DNA of 64,000 nucleotides, taken from NCBI RefSeq assembly GCF_900111745.1, contig NZ_FOIJ01000002.1, forward strand, positions 558,001 through 622,000, written 5' to 3'. The stretch is from Stigmatella erecta (GTDB taxonomy: Bacteria > Myxococcota > Myxococcia > Myxococcales > Myxococcaceae). Both the position numbers and the translations under genes were made by a program. The notes under the pieces are model-generated. The model was not told where the DNA came from and did no database searches. It worked only from the letters and a program-made list of their open reading frames with translations. Positions 62,927-64,000 of this stretch are shown piece after piece (position 1 is the stretch's first letter; every line of letters begins with the position of its first letter).

Positions 62927-64000
62927 CTAAACGTAGCCTACTTTGCGCGCCTTGGGGGTGCCCACCCCGGAAGTGGCCGCTCGCGGGGGGACGGCGGCCG
63001 GAGCCGGCGTCAGCGGGTCATCCTCGGGCTCGGTCAGCTCCGCCAGCCGCGCCGCCTGAGACGAGACATCGCGGTACTTCGGGTCGAGGGCGGCCACGCG
63101 CTGGTAGTGGTAGAGCGCCTTGCCGTTCTCCCCCGTGCCCTCGTAGGCCGTGGCCAGCTCGAAGCCCAGCGCCTTGGCGGCCTCGCCCGTGGCGTGCGGA
63201 TGGGCCAGGCCCTCGCGGAAGATCTCCACCGCCTCGGTGTGCTCGCCCCGCATGCCGTGGAGCATGCCGAGCATGGTGATGCAGTCCAGCTCGCGCTTCT
63301 TGCCCACGCAGCCCTGGCGCGCCACGCGGAACTCCCCGAGCGCGTCGTCGGTGAGGCCCATTTCCTTGTAGGCGATGCCCAGATCGTAGTGGGTGTCCAC
63401 GTCCTCGGGCTTCACCACCTTCTCCAGGCCCTTCTTGAACTCGGCGAACACCTCTTCGACCGAGTACTGGAAGTCGTCCTCCGCCGCCGGGGCGGGCGTC
63501 CCGCCCAGGTTGTCGATCTCCCCGGCCAGCTCCGCCGCCAGGTCGAACGCGTCGCGCCCCTCGGACTCCTCGCCCAGCGGCTGCACGGCGGGCACCGCCG
63601 ACTCGGCCGTCTCGGTCTCCTGCGTCGTCGAGGCCTCGCCGCCCGCCTCCAGCGCCTCCAGCCGCGCCATCAGCTCGCTGGCCCGCGCGTGGCCCGGGAA
63701 GGCGATCATCACCGTCTCGAGGATCTCCCGCGCCTCCTCGGCCAGCCCCTGATCCAGGAAGAAGCTTGCCTCGTCGCACTCCTCGGACGCAGGCTCTTCC
63801 TCGGAGGCGGCCTCCGCCACGGGCTCGGCGGCAGGCGCCTCGTCCTCCGGAGCGAAGGGCTCGTCCGCGGGCGGCTCCATGGCCAGCACGGCGCCCACGA
63901 CGGTGGTGGCCTCTTCCGGCTCGTCCGGGTAGTCCAGCCCGGTGGAAACGGAGACCTCGGGCTCGCTGTCGAACGGCTCGTCGTCCAGCGGACGCGCCCC
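62927..64000 (-). CDS. Acidic TPR protein (partial, runs off the window)
   Basis: At least 357 residues; the frame stays open to base 64000, and an apparent start at 63898 (GTG) lies inside the same acidic, repetitive reading frame. So the true start is probably beyond the edge. An acidic, Pro/Glu-rich segment leads to at least three TPR-like helices pairs (ELMARLEALE, THYDLGIAYKEMGLTDDAL, ELATAYEGTGENGKALYHYQRV). TPRs scaffold protein complexes; the partner is unknown, with the ExeA-like ATPase encoded next to it as a candidate. Confidence 0.75.
   Translation of the reverse strand, partial: GARPLDDEPFDSEPEVSVSTGLDYPDEPEEATTVVGAVLAMEPPADEPFAPEDEAPAAEPVAEAASEEEPASEECDEASFFLDQGLAEEAREILETVMIAFPGHARASELMARLEALEAGGEASTTQETETAESAVPAVQPLGEESEGRDAFDLAAELAGEIDNLGGTPAPAAEDDFQYSVEEVFAEFKKGLEKVVKPEDVDTHYDLGIAYKEMGLTDDALGEFRVARQGCVGKKRELDCITMLGMLHGMRGEHTEAVEIFREGLAHPHATGEAAKALGFELATAYEGTGENGKALYHYQRVAALDPKYRDVSSQAARLAELTEPEDDPLTPAPAAVPPRAATSGVGTPKARKVGYV

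Overview
This window is high-GC DNA with the gene content of a myxobacterium, most likely the Cystobacterineae (Stigmatella, Archangium, Cystobacter or Myxococcus relatives). The grounds are a near-canonical carF (the CarF/TMEM189 plasmalogen desaturase), a giant subtilase ending in an Asp run, Gly-Cys, a hydrophobic stretch and basic residues (a MYXO-CTERM-like tail), many small secreted lipoproteins, PEGA-domain proteins and an orphan histidine kinase. I see no tRNA, rRNA, CRISPR array, intact insertion sequence or prophage. Genes are densely packed and many neighbours overlap by 1-9 bp.

Layout: 0.1-1.3 kb, an ArsR-SRPBCC-DoxX operon with a palindrome embedded in its promoter. 1.6-2.3 kb, a COQ4-like protein, followed by a decayed glyoxalase-type fragment. 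2.6-5.6 kb, an exported TPR-CHAT putative protease. 5.8-10.6 kb, a two-gene unit: a Phytanoyl-CoA-dioxygenase-like Fe(II)/2OG oxygenase, then a protein of about 1300 residues joining a DyP-type peroxidase domain to a complete glycyl radical enzyme. 11.1-13.8 kb, a DNA-repair pair (DUF4130-UdgX plus a radical SAM protein). 13.9-23.7 kb, two GNATs, a MaoC hydratase, an AmpG-like permease, an orphan histidine kinase, an OpgC-type membrane protein, a PEGA protein and a GT2 glycosyltransferase. 23.9-32.2 kb, ddl, a PEGA/coiled-coil protein, CtpA, two alpha/beta hydrolases, then the start of the envC-ftsX-ftsE operon, which runs to 33.2 kb. 33.3-35.5 kb, a photoactive-yellow-protein homologue, a small unknown protein and carF. 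35.5-41.9 kb, murI, a lipoprotein, and tolQ-tolR-tonB/tolA-tolB with an aminotransferase. 42.0-44.2 kb, Ppx/GppA and a Spinster-like MFS protein. 44.7-50.5 kb, the giant subtilase. 50.8-53.1 kb, an eight-haem cytochrome c and a small membrane protein. 53.1-62 kb, an acyltransferase, a lipoprotein, a seven-POTRA Omp85 protein and TamB. 62-64 kb, an ExeA-like ATPase and a TPR protein that runs off the edge.

Much of the window concerns the cell envelope: peptidoglycan precursors (MurI, Ddl), septal cell-wall splitting (FtsEX with a catalytically degenerate EnvC), envelope energisation (Tol), outer-membrane protein assembly (TamA/B-like) and periplasmic proteolysis (CtpA). Two observations stand out. 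The first is the fusion of a haem-peroxidase-fold domain to an oxygen-sensitive glycyl radical enzyme. The second is a PYP photoreceptor homologue that keeps its chromophore-binding residues and lies about 0.9 kb from carF, a known light/singlet-oxygen signalling gene.
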